Positions 42,588 through 42,686 of a stretch of 42,686 nucleotides of DNA are shown in pieces. Positions within the stretch are counted from its first letter, which is position 1. The number at the start of each line of letters is the position of its first letter. The position numbers and the translations under genes are program-made. The DNA is from an uncultured Pseudoflavonifractor sp. Its GTDB lineage: Bacteria; Bacillota; Clostridia; Oscillospirales; Oscillospiraceae. Below the pieces are notes generated by a model that saw nothing but the letters and a program-made list of their open reading frames with translations, searched no databases and was not told the origin of the DNA. The stretch covers positions 1-42,686 of the forward strand of contig CAJFTA010000014.1 of NCBI GenBank assembly GCA_904419835.1, given 5' to 3'.

Positions 42588-42686
42588 TTCAGCGTGTCGA
42601 AAAACCTCCCAGAAGGGGAAGCCTCGCAGAGTTCCGTCATCCGCAGATGACGGAATCAAATGAAAATCCGTCATTTTCGGGGACAT
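42588..42686 (+). repeat. Type 2 dispersed hairpin element, copy G (right end cut by window)
   Basis: Starts CAGCGTGTCGAAAAACCTCCC and is almost identical to the minus strand of copy D through the TTCCGTCATC/GATGACGGAA hairpin and AAAATCCGTCATTTTCGGGGACAT, where the window ends in the loop of the second hairpin. The remainder is outside the window. Confidence 0.85.

Overview
The window (about 42.7 kb, GC-rich, dense) looks like a chromosomal segment of a Gram-positive anaerobe of the class Clostridia, probably an Oscillospirales/Flavonifractor-like gut bacterium. The grounds are inference from gene content: a type III glutamine synthetase, an S41 protease with SLH repeats, a Cthe_2159-type lipoprotein, lipoboxes instead of outer-membrane proteins, strong AGGAGG ribosome binding sites, many TTG/GTG starts, a SAM-I riboswitch on metK, and CsoR-type copper control. 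I see no rRNA, tRNA, CRISPR array, phage gene or transposase.

Layout. 202-2786 (minus): TagA/WecG glycosyltransferase, thymidylate kinase, DJ-1/PfpI protein, 5-formyltetrahydrofolate cyclo-ligase. 3007-6158 (plus): ABC importer (lipoprotein, permease, ATPase) behind a near-consensus promoter, split by a repeat element. 6464-9844 (minus): S41/PDZ/SLH protease and a stalk-domain lipoprotein. 9928-13496 (minus): a five-gene operon of a membrane-anchored MerR regulator, YbjQ-like protein, DUF1648-like membrane protein, and an ABC-2 exporter ATPase and permease, with a MerR-style 19-bp-spacer promoter. 13900-15183 (plus): membrane GT2 glycosyltransferase. 15367-18224 (plus): csoR and a copA whose C-terminus is a fused CopZ-like domain. 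18431-21157 (minus): GT4 glycosyltransferase and O-antigen-ligase-like polymerase. 21272-24025 (minus): ahcY, then a SAM-I riboswitch and metK (activated methyl cycle). 24313-25203 (plus): rhomboid-fold protein without a visible catalytic Ser. 25418-33637 (plus): gltB, type III glutamine synthetase and purF, a glutamine/glutamate nitrogen block with leader hairpins. 33759-35342 (plus): COG2509 FAD dehydrogenase. 35608-37236 (minus): Cthe_2159-like lipoprotein. 37417-42541 (plus): ECF sigma factor with a 744-residue membrane partner, then an OmpR-type response regulator and histidine kinase.

The most unusual signal is not a gene. Seven copies of intergenic, hairpin-rich repeats (positions 1, 4127, 6213, 8455, 18271, 35365, 42588) sit at the 3' ends of genes, bounded by CTGTCGAAAAA-like ends. 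They fall into two types of about 220 bp. Comparing copies shows compensatory base changes in several stems around conserved loops, as expected of a selected RNA or DNA structure. In two co-directional loci a locus-specific hairpin of about 27 bp is duplicated exactly on both sides of the element. Other notable points are a possible internal start that would release free CopZ, a membrane-tethered MerR with its dyad operator, mutually exclusive leader hairpins before gltB and the glutamine synthetase, and a four-hairpin block between two divergent genes.
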